DNA from: Amphiura filiformis
Lineage: Eukaryota > Echinodermata > Ophiuroidea > Amphilepidida > Amphiuridae
Assembly (NCBI RefSeq): GCF_039555335.1
Contig: NC_092636.1
Location: forward strand, 59,709,991 to 59,773,990
DNA: 64,000 nt
Reading direction: 5' to 3'
Shown: positions 23,849 through 34,873 of the stretch, piece by piece
Position numbering within the stretch: the stretch's first letter is position 1
Layout of the letters: every line of letters begins with the position of its first letter
Translations under genes and position numbers: made by a program
The notes under the pieces: model-generated
What the model was told of the DNA's origin: nothing
The model's input: the letters and a program-made list of their open reading frames with translations, nothing else
The model's database searches: none

Positions 23849-23931
23849 ACATGATATATTTCTCAGATCTCCAAGGTAAAGTGACCAATCACAGAGCTTC
23901 TTCTCTATGGATCATGTGATAAACTCATCAT
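23849..23931 (+). repeat. 83-bp direct repeat, copy 1
   Basis: Begins ACATGATATATTTCTCAG. A near-identical copy at 24163-24243 lies on the other side of exon candidate 23995-24086. Confidence 0.8.
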
Positions 23932-23994
23932 AGAATATATCATGTACATTTGATGGTTATTATTGTACATTTAATACCACAGACAATGGCTTAC

Positions 23995-24086
23995 CTGTCT
24001 GGTCTATTTCTTGAAACATCTCGTTTCTTTGTCTCCTTGTCATTGGTGGTCACCGTGGTCTTCCCCAATAACAATAATGCACTCAA
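23995..24086 (-). CDS. Candidate internal exon (92 bp), Lys/Thr-rich
   Basis: The minus strand has a good pyrimidine tract and acceptor (TTTTTATTTCCAG) and donor GTAAGC around 92 bp. One frame is open: LSALLLLGKTTVTTNDKETK then KRDVSRNRPD. A related exon follows at 24355-24415, with a similar DK..C/T..KE.KK pattern and the same GTAAGC donor, so these may be duplicated exons. Family unknown. Confidence 0.37.
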
Positions 24087-24162
24087 CTGGAAATAAAAAG
24101 GTTTTTTTATGCAATAATATTTGCTAGGGTAATGGCAACATTACCAAAATACTTGTTGATCT

Positions 24163-24243
24163 ACATGATATATTTCTCAGATCTCCAAGGTAAAGTGACT
24201 AATCACAGAGCTTCTTCTCTATGGATCATGTTATAAACTCATC
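24163..24243 (+). repeat. 83-bp direct repeat, copy 2
   Basis: Second copy of 23849-23931. Confidence 0.8.
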
Positions 24244-24354
24244 ATAAAAATATATCAATTACCGTATCATATATTATTTTTTAAAAAGCACTTGCCAATT
24301 GAAAACTCAATTGAATCCAAGAACTTTTTTCATTCATTGTTATTGTTGGCTTAC

Positions 24355-24415
24355 CCACCAGGTCCTGTTGTTTCTTCATCTCCTTGTGGCAAGTTGTCTT
24401 GTCTGATACAATACT
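24355..24415 (-). CDS. Candidate internal exon (61 bp), gene unknown
   Basis: Acceptor ATTTTTTAG and donor GTAAGC on the minus strand. Two frames are open: SIVSDKTTCHKEMKKQQDLV and YCIRQDNLPQGDEETTGPGG. The first resembles the 23995-24086 exon. Assignment is uncertain. Confidence 0.3.
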
Positions 24416-24489
24416 CTAAAAAATAGAAATAAGAACACAAAGTCAGAATCTCGTTTGGCACTTGTGAGAATCAATCTCTAAAACATGAC

Positions 24490-24620
24490 AAAATATCAAA
24501 TAATGAAATATTTGAAACTAATCCGATATCGCCGGACCGGAGTTGGAAATTGGGAAGCTGGGAATTCACTTTCATTAATAGCCATACAAAGGAGTCCAAG
24601 GTTACAATTTCCGTCAATGA
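24490..24620 (+). repeat. Dispersed repeat with AATAATGAAATATTTGA
   Basis: Shares AATAATGAAATATTTGA, a CCGGAGT block and a CACTTTCATTA block with 26340-26445, and in inverted form with about 25255-25350. Confidence 0.5.
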
Positions 24621-25519
24621 CTAAGAACATAAAATAATAATCTACAGCATACCACAGTTCATATACAGCTCGAACACTAACAGTACATGCTCTGTTGAAC
24701 ACTTACAGACTCATTTTATGCAGTGCCTGCATTGTAGGATTGAGATTGTGGGTGCATTCTTTGAAATTGACCTTGAAACCTTTGTTGCCAAGGTTGCCTA
24801 CTTTACCACTTTTGGGGGCAAATTAAATTGACAGTATTATTGTTGTGTGGTAGACCTATTATGTACAGAATCTAGTGTGGGCAGCACATGTTAGTTGAAA
24901 TTTTCGGTCTGCCCCACCCAGGCTGGCCATACAAAGCACCAACACTGAACTGGTGACTTGGCCCAATCATGACTCGCTCTCGCAGCATAAAATTAATATT
25001 TTGGTTCTCGTCCAGAGGATTTTCATGAATTGATGGGGAGGTCAGTTTTTATTTTATTTTTTTTATTTCCAATTTAAACTTTACAGCATTGTTAGTAGTT
25101 TTCTGTCTTTTCCAACAGTGCTCGAGGAAAGAGGACTTTTTTTAAATTGTAAGATTCTGATGGATAAACCCCCTAGTAGTAGCACAAAGAGTCTTGGGAA
25201 GTGACTAAGTACCACAAAAAGTCGTAGAAGTGATCCATGTTCTCTATAAATAAACGTATTAGGCTAATGAAAGTTGATCCCCAGTTTCCCGTTACATAGT
25301 TTTTCATGACTGGGTAGGTGACTGTTTCATTATTCATTATTTTCAAACTTTCATTATCGGTGCAAAGTTAATTACGGAATGCTATGTTTTGAGGCCCAAA
25401 TAAAATAATTAAGTATAGTAGGCCTATTAAATGACCATGCTTCACTCAAATATTTTACCAACTTAGTCTTCAAAACAAATTTTAATTAAGCACATCTTCT
25501 TTGGAATCTTCAAATTAAC

Positions 25520-25740
25520 CTATAGGTTGTGCAACATATGAAAGCACCAGAAGTCCATGATAGTCTTTGGAGAACCTGGAGGACTGTGACAACTTGCTTT
25601 CCCCAAACACTGCATCTCACTATCTCGAGATCAGACAGCGACAGTCCGGCAAATAAAACATTAAATGATTGACCAATGTCGGTTGTAATAATTGTCCACA
25701 GCAGTCGGACCTTGCCCTCCTCCTCCACCTTCACAGAAAT
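25520..25740 (-). CDS. Possible exon, gene unknown
   Basis: A minus-strand frame is open from VKVEEEGKVRLLWTIITTD through LSLSDLEIVRCSVWGKQ to a GTTAAT donor-like site. Local GC is higher than the surroundings. An acceptor-like CTGTGAAG precedes it but has a weak pyrimidine tract. No domain recognised. Confidence 0.2.
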
Positions 25741-26445
25741 GAACATATTTATCAAAAACACCAGTAGGGGAAAGTAAATTGTCACAGTCAAAATGAACAA
25801 ATAAACAAAATTGAAAGCAGAAATAAACTAAATTTGACAATTCGAACGTTCACATGGAGGTTGCTGGTAAAAATCATCACAGGGTGCACTTGTTAATAAT
25901 AAAACAACCATGCAAGAAATTGACAAATAAATCATTTTATTTATAAGTTTATTTTATTAAATACATATATTTGTAAGAAAAGCAGAATAAATTTGACTTC
26001 AAATTTAATTTATTTTATTTATTTTGATGTTGTCTATAGCGCGCTACATAGTGCACGGTAGAAATGCTTTCATATTTGTTCATACGCTGGTTCCCGCGAA
26101 CTTGGCTGCCTCTCTTTGTGTTCGGTCTATCCATTTAGTGGTAGGAGAAACTTAGATGCAGGGAATTGCTAGTCTCCAGTAAATGCGCCCTCACGATATC
26201 GCCATTTTACCACGTAGTTTAACCCAGCGTTTGCAAAGACTATTCGGGCCGGTCAGGGTCGGCGTAAAAGTGCTTAAAATACGTGGCGGACGTGAAAGAT
26301 GACATTAAAACTATCCTTTTTTTCTTAAAAACTTGAAAAATGAGAAATAATGAAATAATGGAAAATAATGAAATATTTGATCGGCATTTTTTTCTGACCG
26401 GAGTCGGGTAACGGGAAACTGGGAGTCAACTTTCATTAGCCTTAT

Positions 26446-27751
26446 ATGTATAAAGTTTTCCCAAAGGATTCCAAAGGCAGCCTAAATATTTTTGTTAAAT
26501 CATTAAAAAATAAATAAAATCCGACTAATCCAAGAAATTGAGGGAGGGGACGAGAACCAAAACAATTTTATACGGCCTTGCCCGGCATTGTTCAGCCAAG
26601 AAAATATAATATTGTCCAGCAAGCCTTGGGCTTAGCACCAGATTGGCCCAGTTTGATGCAATTGTGCAAACATTTATTGGCGCCCCAGCCCCAGTACTGC
26701 AATGTTTCCTGGGTTCCCTGGGTACGGTGGACAAAATAGACAGGGGGGGGGGGGGTAAGCCAACTTCAGCATTAATATTTCAATTTAATATTTGGAGGAA
26801 AATTTAACCAACAGGTTCCAGGCACTTTGGGTGTATCGAGCCAGTTGGTGGGGGGTGCCAGGGGCACTTAAGTTTCATAGTGTACAGTACACATGCATGC
26901 GTGACCAGAAACACATTAGGCCAAATAAAAAATAAAACATGTTTCACGTCCCCTCCCGCTTCCTTTTTTGAGGTTTCTTCAACTTTAATTTTATTTTTTG
27001 AAATTCAGTTATAACTTTTCAAAAAATATGTCTAGGAAGTAGAGGTGCTTTCTATAGCCTTGCTAATATACAAGAAACTCTTATAATTTGTGATAGTTAG
27101 AGGGGGCCTATATCTCTCAGAACAACAAATAAAAAGAGGCCTCCTCTTTCCAGGCATTATTGTATACGCTAAAACTAAAATAGCTCTAATTATGGGCATT
27201 TACACCGATTTTGCGATAAAAAATAAAAAGCCCCCTCTTCCTCCTTTTTTTTTTTTTTTTGGACGTGAAACATGTTTTTTATTTGATTTGGCCTTAAGGG
27301 TCCTGTTCAAAGAATGAACGGGAATCGCACAAATCCTGTTATGGGGTCAAAAATGCAGTGTTGTTTTCAAACTTCTACATGTAGTGCATTTATTATGGTT
27401 TATTTGATCAAACACCAGCAAGGATGTCCCTTTCAAGTTTCAGATATTTAAGCAGCTTGCGAGCAATAGTAGGCTTTAATATCTTTTGTTTCAGGTACAA
27501 TTCTGTTTTATGGGGCAAAATTTGTTGCAAAATCGCACTAAATTTCTATTTCGGGAACATAAGGGTGTATTTTTAGGGTAGGCCTATGTTTTGATTTTCA
27601 TCTCTGGTATTAACGTATGTACAGTGTACACCGTGAAACTTGAATGCACGAATCATGGAATGGCCCCCTGAATGAAAAGATCTGGAAAAAGGGGGTCTGA
27701 GCCTCTGACATTTGTCTGACTGTCATGACTGTGTCACGTAATCCCCGTAAT
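26446..27751. other. No gene seen; homopolymer runs
   Basis: Contains a G run at about 26742-26755 and a T run at about 27245-27261. No supported exon. Confidence 0.45.
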
Positions 27752-28586
27752 TAGGGACAGGCACATCTGAGTGAGGGCGCTATTTATTTTACTTGATAAT
27801 AAAGCCCTATGTAAATCTGTGCCATTTTGTGCCACTGAAAACACCATTTTTGGAGAAAATGATGAATAAAACCAAAATTAATCTGTTTCAGATGCTCTAG
27901 TTTGCATTGACAACAGATTCAATGCTTTAGGAAGCAGAATGCAACATTGACTTCACTTTTGAATATTTTTTTCTGTGAGATATGCCTTGGTGAAAATCAC
28001 CGTTTTGGTCAAAAAGGGGTCAAGAAGGGCATTTTGGGAAAAAAATCTATTTTGACCCAAAATTCATCTTCTGACAAAAGGGAAACATGGTTTGACAAAA
28101 ACTTTCATCCTTTTCACATAACAATTCCAGTTTACTTATTTGCTGGGAGAAAGCACTTTTTTGTTATCGCTTGGGGAAAATCATTGTTTTTGCCTAAAAT
28201 GGGCCCAAAATGGCCGAAAAATTTGACCAAAATTAGCACAAAAATCACTTTTTTACCACCTTAAAATTTGAATTTTCATACAAAATTTCACAGATGTGTT
28301 GAAAATGATAACATACATAATATTCAACAAAAATTAGATTAAATTACAGTGAAAACAAAAAAATTGACAGGGGGGCACAAAAATTATCAAGTCCCCCATG
28401 CACTCCTATGGTAAGTCTTATCAGAGAAAATGGCCCAATGTTCCGACAGTAATTTCATCATAACTTCACTTAGCAATACAGTAGAAGATTGGTTTTGGTG
28501 TCAAATTGTTTCTGAGAAGTTCTCTCTTCCAATAAACAACAATTCATGTTAATAGAATTAATTTGAAATTTTTATGCCTGTCCCTA
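27752..28586. mobile_element. hAT-like MITE, 835 bp, with 7-bp target duplication
   Basis: Perfect 12-bp terminal inverted repeats (TAGGGACAGGCA at 27752-27763; reverse complement at 28575-28586) are flanked on both sides by CCGTAAT. With one more base on each side the flanks would be an 8-bp duplication with one mismatch, the usual hAT length. No transposase inside; it is AT-rich. Confidence 0.85.
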
Positions 28587-29803
28587 CCGTAATGCAAAGT
28601 AGATGATATTTCGAGTGTCCCTAGCACGTTAATTTATTCATTCAGCATTAAGTAATAGTTTGACTATCGCATGATCGTCATTAAATCATGATCGTACTAA
28701 TTTAAGTTAACCATGAAACGACAATGCCAATGGGAGGTTCATGTACATGTTCAGTGTTTAATCCGAGTGATGATACTTTGTAACAAAATACTGTTAAGTT
28801 ATGGGAGCTAATATATTTGTTAATTCATATTTTATATAAAGCATTTGTTATGTACATTCTTTAGTTCGAGGCACGAAAATAGCCAGACTATACAGACTGA
28901 GATCACAATGACTGAATGAGACTCGTGCACAAAAACGCAGAGCTCATGTGTGCATATCATATCATTCAGCAGGGTGTGGTACACATATCAATCATAATAA
29001 TATGGTTATGAATTATGATTGATGGTCCAGCTAAATACATGCAGGGATAGTATGCTGGCCTGTGAGCAAGGAAAAGAACGGCCACTCCCAACAAATCAAT
29101 GTTCACTTTTGCTCTACATGTACATGTGGTCTTGTGGAGCTATGTGTAGTATTCATGTCGTCATGTCTTGGGTCGTGAAATAAGAAATTGGGAATTCTTA
29201 TTCCGTGCCCCGATCCGATGGCGGTAAACTTGTTGTATTTCAATGAATAACATTTTAGCCATTTATAAATCAAATGTAAATTGTTATCCTCCGGATTGCA
29301 TACAGCTTAAATATATTATACTGACCATGTTGACACCTTGTCTATTCAGTAAATAAATTCATGATTTCAGATCTGCAAGGCGGTTACTGCAGACCACGTG
29401 CGATATCAGAATACTAAAAGTATCAGACCACTCGTGCTTGCGACCAATCCAGCGTCGTGTCGAGGCAGAAATGAACGAACGAACGGTTGATCTGGGTTGA
29501 TCGCATCGAGGCGCTGCATGATCGCCACGTGGGCAGTGTTGCGAAATACTAAAGGACTGCACCATTTGATTTCTAGGGGGGGGGGATTCTTGGCAGTATT
29601 TTTAAGAACAAAAACCAAAAACCACCCAAACATCGCTCACTGCACTATTAAGACGGGAAAAAATGCCCACTACATGAATAAAAATATCACTCTGGATAAA
29701 GGTATACATAAAAAATGGAAAAAAAAAATTCGGCGGCGAAAAATCAGCGGGACTCCAATGTCCCCCTAAAATCAAATGATACGTCCTAACGGGCGCACAT
29801 CAC
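28587..29803. other. No gene seen
   Basis: Short open frames on both strands near 29360-29770 have no splice context or recognisable motif. A 10-base G run lies at about 29576-29585. Confidence 0.4.
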
Positions 29804-29850
29804 TATAATTCAAGACCGAATTGAAAAGACTACTTGCGTATGACGTCCTG
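29804..29850 (+). repeat. Outer inverted arm, left
   Basis: About 47 bp including AAGACCGAATT and AAAAGACTA is found in reverse complement at 40887-40933 with few mismatches. The arms bracket the whole 11-kb double-foldback structure, with 9 bp between the left arm and the target duplication on this side. Confidence 0.75.
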
Positions 29851-29859
29851 TCAAATAGA

Positions 29860-29866
29860 CAAATAG
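29860..29866 (+). repeat. Outer target-site duplication (CAAATAG), left
   Basis: CAAATAG directly abuts the left end of foldback copy A. The partner copy is not at the right end of A but at the right end of copy B (40851-40857). Confidence 0.85.
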
Positions 29867-29891
29867 CAGGTATTGAAAGCGACTGCTATCT

Positions 29892-29917
29892 GTGCAGTAC
29901 CGCGTGCGGTACTGCAC
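29892..29917. repeat. Terminal 26-bp palindrome
   Basis: GTGCAGTACCGC, a GT centre, then the exact reverse complement. The same palindrome lies at 33951-33976, and in copy B at 36746-36771 and 40800-40825. Confidence 0.9.
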
Positions 29918-30063
29918 ACTTCCGCTCACAGTCCCGCATGCGGAACTGCACCTTCCGTCACGCACTTCCGCATGCGGGACTGCACATCCCGACGTGCATT
30001 CCCGCATGCGGTGATGCAGGTCGGGATGTGCAGTACCGCATGCGGTGATGCAGGTCGGGATGT

Positions 30064-30440
30064 GCAGTCCCGCATGGGGAACTGCAATATTTTTGGGGAT
30101 GTGCAATATTTTTGGTGTTTATCCGCATGGGGATGTGCAATATTTTGGTGCATTTCCGTTAGGGGATGTGCAATATTTTTGGTGTTTATCCGCATGGGGA
30201 TGTGCAATATTTTGGTGCATTTCCGTTAGGGTAGGCCTATGTGCAATATTTTTGGATTTTTTCCGCATGGGGAACTGCAATATTTTTGGTGCATTTCCGT
30301 TAGGGGATGTGCAATATTTTTGGGGCATTTCCGTTAGGGTATGTGCAATATTTTTGGGTTTTTTTCCGCATGGGGAACTGCAATATTTTTGGTGTCTTTC
30401 CGCATGGGGTACTGCAACATTTTTGGTGTAGTTCCGCATA
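30064..30440 (+). repeat. 34-bp subterminal array, left (copy A)
   Basis: About 11 units, each TGCAATATTTTTGGTG plus a variable TTTCCG box (GCATGGGG, TTAGGGG and similar). Orientation is opposite to the right-hand array 33235-33852. Because 34 is not a multiple of 3, translation cycles through three frames and gives spurious repetitive open frames. Confidence 0.9.
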
Positions 30441-31304
30441 ATGAAGTAAATGAACGGCTTTTGTTCGAATTGTTTTTGGTTTTATTTGTTTTGTTTTTTA
30501 TTTGTAGGCCCTGCGGCGTAGAAAATATTATCACATGCATATATAAATGTCTTTAATATTACTATCGTTTTACTTTGACTATTAGCCTATTGTGAGTTTT
30601 GCTTCATTTGCTGTAATTAAAAGAAAGTGTTATAAACTTTAACGTCTATAGTATTTTATTATAATTATTAAAAATATTATCGCACGTCGCTTAATGATAA
30701 GTGGCTATTGTGATGAATCTATTTAGTGACATTGTAATAAACTTGACATTGTGTGCATTTTATTCATGTTAGAAGCTGCCCAACCTTGTCAATCAAATAC
30801 TTCATCTATTGTGTCCAATACTTAATCCGATAAGTGATCGATGTATATCGATAAAAATAGGATCAAGATCATGGAATTTTAGACAATCAATGATCGTCGC
30901 ATGTATCCCGCGCATATTCGCATGTAGATATGAATATTAATTCAATATTAGGCCTAGGCCCACTATCGTTTTACTTTCCGTTTCATTATTTGTATTTAAA
31001 AGAGAGTTTTGAAAAGTCTTGTCCGAAAGGTCACGGCATAGTATAGAAACCTAGCTAATAGTTATTGTATGAAATTAATTTTTATTAAAATCAATTTCAC
31101 ACGCCTCTTTAATGATGACTATTAAATATTCAACTTGACGTTGTGACCACTTTCTATTAAAGTTCCAACGGGGAATTTCTCAAGTGGATCGATTATCAAT
31201 TTAGGATAATAATTTAATTTAGCATGATGAAATGTATATACTATTATATAATCAACTAATAATTGTATTTAGCATGATGAAATGTATATTAAAAGCGGCT
31301 GTTA

Positions 31305-31348
31305 CCGCATGCGGAACTGCACCAAATATTTTGTAGTTCCGCATGCGG
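31305..31348. repeat. Internal CCGCATGCGG hairpin
   Basis: CCGCATGCGGAACTGCACC pairs with an inverted copy across AAATATTTTG. It is a diverged relative of the terminal box. A cluster of similar hairpins lies at 32660-32850. Confidence 0.8.
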
Positions 31349-31548
31349 CCAAGGGCATGCGAAAATAAATTTTCACTAGTATAACCAATGCGTAATTGTG
31401 CCAAATATTCCGCGTGCCTCCATATTGTCTTGATTATAATAATATGACCGCTCGTATATTGTATACATTTTATGCACACACAAAAAAAAAAAAATTAAAA
31501 GGGTTTTTTTTAATCTTAAAAATTCTTCAGGTAGACCAGACAGACCTC

Positions 31549-32226
31549 CCGGGGGGGGGGGCACTCCCACTTTGGAGGTGACGCGTATGTAGGGCTGTTA
31601 AGACCCCCCTTTTTCTGCGTCGCTGTCACCCAAAGACCCCATATTTTTTACGAACACATGCTCTGTCACCCGAAGACCCCTATTTTTCCATTTGATCTGT
31701 CACCCAAAGACCCTTACAAGTTCAATTTGAACAGCAACTTTCATTTATCACTGATTTTGTTACTTATTTTGAAAAAAACCAAAACAATGAAATTTGAAGC
31801 CATTTAGACCCGGCATTTAGAACTCGAAATTCGATTTTCGAGGTTTTTAAGGCGCTGTTTTGGCTCTCACCCAAAGATTCCATTTTATAAAAAGGTCATG
31901 TTCACCCAATGACCCCATATTTTTTACATTTTGCTCTCACCGAATGCCAAAAATCATGCTCTCACGTATCACCCAATGACCCCATATTTTTTACATTTTG
32001 CTCTCACCGGATGAAGATTCCATTTTATAAAAAGGTCATGTTCACCCAATGACCCCATATTTTTTACATTTTGCTCTCACCGAATGCCAAAAATCATGCT
32101 CTCACGTATCACCCAATGACCCCATATTTTTTTACATTTTGCTCTCACCGGATGCCCCTTAGTGCGAAAGTGTCAGCCCTACACCAATATCCATTTCATT
32201 TTGAAGTGTCCCCCCCCCCCCCCCCC
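31549..32226. repeat. G/C-tract-bounded repeat, copy 1
   Basis: Starts in a G run followed by GCACTCCCACTTTGGAGG and ends GAAGTGT plus a C run. Contains an internal tandem duplication of a ~130-bp unit (TCACCCAATGACCCC and TTTGCTCTCACCG words). Further copies lie at 38399-39077 and, interrupted, at 42598-44700. It is probably an independent element nested in the foldback element. Confidence 0.8.
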
Positions 32227-32659
32227 GGGACATACCTGTGTGCCCAATACTGACTTGGTCATGCTGTGATAAAAATTAAAAGTTGTTTTCTGATCTTGCC
32301 GCTGCTATTGATGCGCATGCATCGTTTGAGATCAGTGTGAATTGATGATTGATCCACTTGAGGAATGTCCGATGGGTTCTTATAATAGAACAATATCAAG
32401 TAGATTTATAATAGTCACTAATCATCATAAGAGGCGTGTGAAAATGATTTTAATATAAAATTGTGTACATATTTTAGGCCAGACTCTGCCGATCTTTGGA
32501 GAAGACTTTATTTTTAATTACAACAATGAAACTATATGCAGAAATTTAGAACAAGACTTTCTTCTTTAAAAATGTCAATAAATAAAACATGTACAACATA
32601 CTGTAGGCCTACGTATCCGGAACTGTGCATCTCGTCTTGCATTCCCTCATCATGCGGAC

Positions 32660-32850
32660 ATGCGAAAAAACATGTACCGTACATCCCGCATGCGGACCTG
32701 CACCAAATATATTACATTACCGCACGCGGACATTCACATTAAATGCATGCGGAACTACACCAAATATTTGACAGTTCCGCACGCGGGCATGCGAAAATAC
32801 CGCATTCGGAACTGCACCAAATATTTTGCAGTTCCGCATGCGGACATGCT
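32660..32850. repeat. Cluster of degenerate CCGCATGCGG hairpins
   Basis: Four spaced boxes (CCGCATGCGG, CCGCACGCGG and variants), each separated by a CACCAAATAT-type linker. The linker resembles the 34-bp unit's linker at lower identity, so these may be ancestral units. Confidence 0.75.
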
Positions 32851-33234
32851 AACAAAATAGGTATGACAAAATTTAGTAGGCCTACATTCGTGGTGAAAAA
32901 TACGTCAGGCTCTTAGGTGTTTTTTACTTTTTTAGTAATTAGTTTTAGACAATCAATGATCGTCGCATGTAATTAATGTCGCATTTTTGTATTTAAAAGA
33001 GAGTCTTGGAAATTAAGTCGTGTCCGAAAGGTCGGCATAGTATAGAAACCTAGCTAATAGTTATTGTATAAAATTAATTTTATTAAAATCAATTTCACAC
33101 GCCTCTTTAATGATGACTATTATATATTCAACTTGACATTGTGACCACTTTCTATTAAAGTTCCAACGGAGAATTTCTCAAGTGGATCGATTATCAATCA
33201 ATTTACGGAGGACAGTAATTTAATATAATTTAAA

Positions 33235-33852
33235 TATTGCACATCCCCATGCGGAAAAACACCAAAAATATTGCAAATCCCCTAGCGGAAATGCACCAAA
33301 AATATTGCAGTTCCCCACGCGGAAATACACCAAAAATATTGCACATCCCCATGCGGAAAAACACCAAAAATATTGCACATCCCCTGCCGGAAATGCACCA
33401 AAAATATTGCAGTTCCCCACGCTGAAATACACCAAAAATATTGCACATCCCCATGCGGAAAAAACACCAAAAATATTGCACATCCCCTGCCGGAAATGCA
33501 CCAAAAATATTGCACATCCCCATGCGGAAAAACACCAAAAATGTTGCAGTTCCCCTAACGGAAATGCACCAAAAATATTGCACATCCCCTAACGGAAATG
33601 CACCGAAAATATTGCACATCCCCATGCGGAAAAACACCAAAAATATTGCACATCCCCTGGCGGAAATACACCAAAATATTGCACATCCCCATGCGGAAAA
33701 ACACCAAAATATTGCACATCCCCTAGCGGAAATGCACCAAAAATATTGCAGTTCCCCACGCGGAAATACACCGAAAATATTGCACATCCCCATGCGGAAA
33801 AAACACCAAAAATATTGCACATCCCCTAGCGGAAATGCACCAAAAATTTTAC
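33235..33852 (-). repeat. 34-bp subterminal array, right (copy A)
   Basis: About 18 head-to-tail 34-bp units: CACCAAAAATATTGCAC followed by a CCCC box and GCGGAAA. Box variants (ATGCGG, TAGCGG, ACGCGG, TGCCGG, AACGG) recur in a partly alternating order, which implies a higher-order unit of two or three monomers. Long open frames here are repeat artefacts. Confidence 0.9.
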
Positions 33853-33950
33853 AGTCCCGCATGCGGTACTGCACATCCCGACCTGCATTCCCGCATGCGG
33901 GAATGCAGGTCGGGATGTGCAGTTCCGCATGCGGGACTGTAAACGGAAGT

Positions 33951-33976
33951 GTGCAGTACCGCACGCGGTACTGCAC
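33951..33976. repeat. Terminal 26-bp palindrome (right, copy A)
   Basis: Same palindrome as 29892-29917, with an AC centre. Confidence 0.9.
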
Positions 33977-34001
33977 AATTCCGCGTCCCAAAAAATAGTT
34001 C

Positions 34002-34008
34002 ACGATTG
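34002..34008 (+). repeat. Inner target-site duplication (ACGATTG), left
   Basis: ACGATTG abuts the right end of copy A. Its partner abuts the left end of copy B (36714-36720). Confidence 0.85.
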
Positions 34009-34015
34009 AGTTCAC

Positions 34016-34215
34016 NNNNNNNNNNNNNNNNNNNNNNNNNNNNNNNNNNNNNNNNNNNNNNNNNNNNNNNNNNNNNNNNNNNNNNNNNNNNNNNNNNNNN
34101 NNNNNNNNNNNNNNNNNNNNNNNNNNNNNNNNNNNNNNNNNNNNNNNNNNNNNNNNNNNNNNNNNNNNNNNNNNNNNNNNNNNNNNNNNNNNNNNNNNNN
34201 NNNNNNNNNNNNNNN
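34016..34215. other. Assembly gap (200 N)
   Basis: Exactly 200 unknown bases, a typical placeholder size, starting 14 bp after the end of copy A. Continuity between copy A and the LINE is therefore not proven by sequence. Confidence 0.99.
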
Positions 34216-34238
34216 CCTTGCAATTGTATACCTGATCT

Positions 34239-34269
34239 CATGTACCAATACCTTGTGTATTGGTACATG
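34239..34269. repeat. Perfect 13-bp-stem hairpin
   Basis: CATGTACCAATAC, 5-base loop CTTGT, then the exact reverse complement. It lies 23 bp from the gap edge. No T-run terminator follows. Confidence 0.8.
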
Positions 34270-34873
34270 ATTCAGCGGTATACTTCAGCAATAGCTGAAT
34301 AAGTGGTCGTTTTTTACTCTTTTCATTATGTTACATGTACACCAAATACACCCCACGAAAAGGTCTACTTTTAGCGTGCCTTAACTCCGAAACAGTTTAG
34401 TCAAAGTTAAAAATGCGATCCCCAACCCTTTGCTTACTTGGACGAATTTGCAGTATTTTCCGCTAGCTCCGTGTTGAAAAATGTCCGGTACTTGCCCGGT
34501 ACAAACATAGAAATGGCCACATTTGCTTCAGTCCTGGTATGAATATTTCTTCTGTAATCCAATGGTTCCAACGTGGGCATCACGATGATAGTCTCCTACA
34601 CAACCAGATTGTGTCGGCCTGACGCTCGTCGATCCTAAAAGTGAGGACAGCGTGAGCTCTTACCTGCGTAAAAGTCTGTTCGACAAAGGCAATAAGGATG
34701 ATTGACAGCGCCGTTCATTGGGCGGAGCCATTATATTACGTCATGACAGCAGACAGGTTCTGGATCTGGATCTGGATTGGTTACTCCGTATAAGCAGGTA
34801 CCTGCATCTCAACAGAGGTTTTGACCTTTGAATCCTAAGCTTGGTGTGCGGTGCAAAAAATAATCATGGAGAA
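34270..34873. other. Flank and probable LINE 3' region
   Basis: No gene seen. A short GGATCT microsatellite at about 34758-34778 may mark the LINE 3' tail (read on the minus strand). Confidence 0.4.

Larger units (their letters stand above)
29867..34001. mobile_element. Foldback element copy A (4135 bp)
   Basis: Begins CAGGTATTG and ends ATAGTTC. The long ends are inverted relative to each other and built from tandem 34-bp units around NCCGCATGNGG boxes, with 26-bp palindromes near each tip. The interior carries short hairpins of the same box and a poly-G/poly-C-bounded repeat (31549-32226). I see no transposase, so it is non-autonomous. The layout resembles the TU foldback elements described from sea urchins and the Galileo/FB type of fly (family knowledge). 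Copy B (36721-40850) is nearly identical and differs mainly in homopolymer lengths and one-to-few-base indels. Confidence 0.9.

Noticed and set aside
33235..33852. CRISPR-like array
   Set aside because: Repeats are contiguous 34-bp monomers without unique spacers, in an animal genome.
29867..34001. Helitron
   Set aside because: No TC start or CTRR end, and there are target duplications and inverted ends.
33230..34015. 261-residue and other long minus/plus open frames in the 30-34 kb and 36.7-40.9 kb regions
   Set aside because: They are translations of the 34-bp array. The unit is not a multiple of three, several frames on both strands are open at once, and peptides are repeats of the same words. 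One runs to the edge of the N gap.
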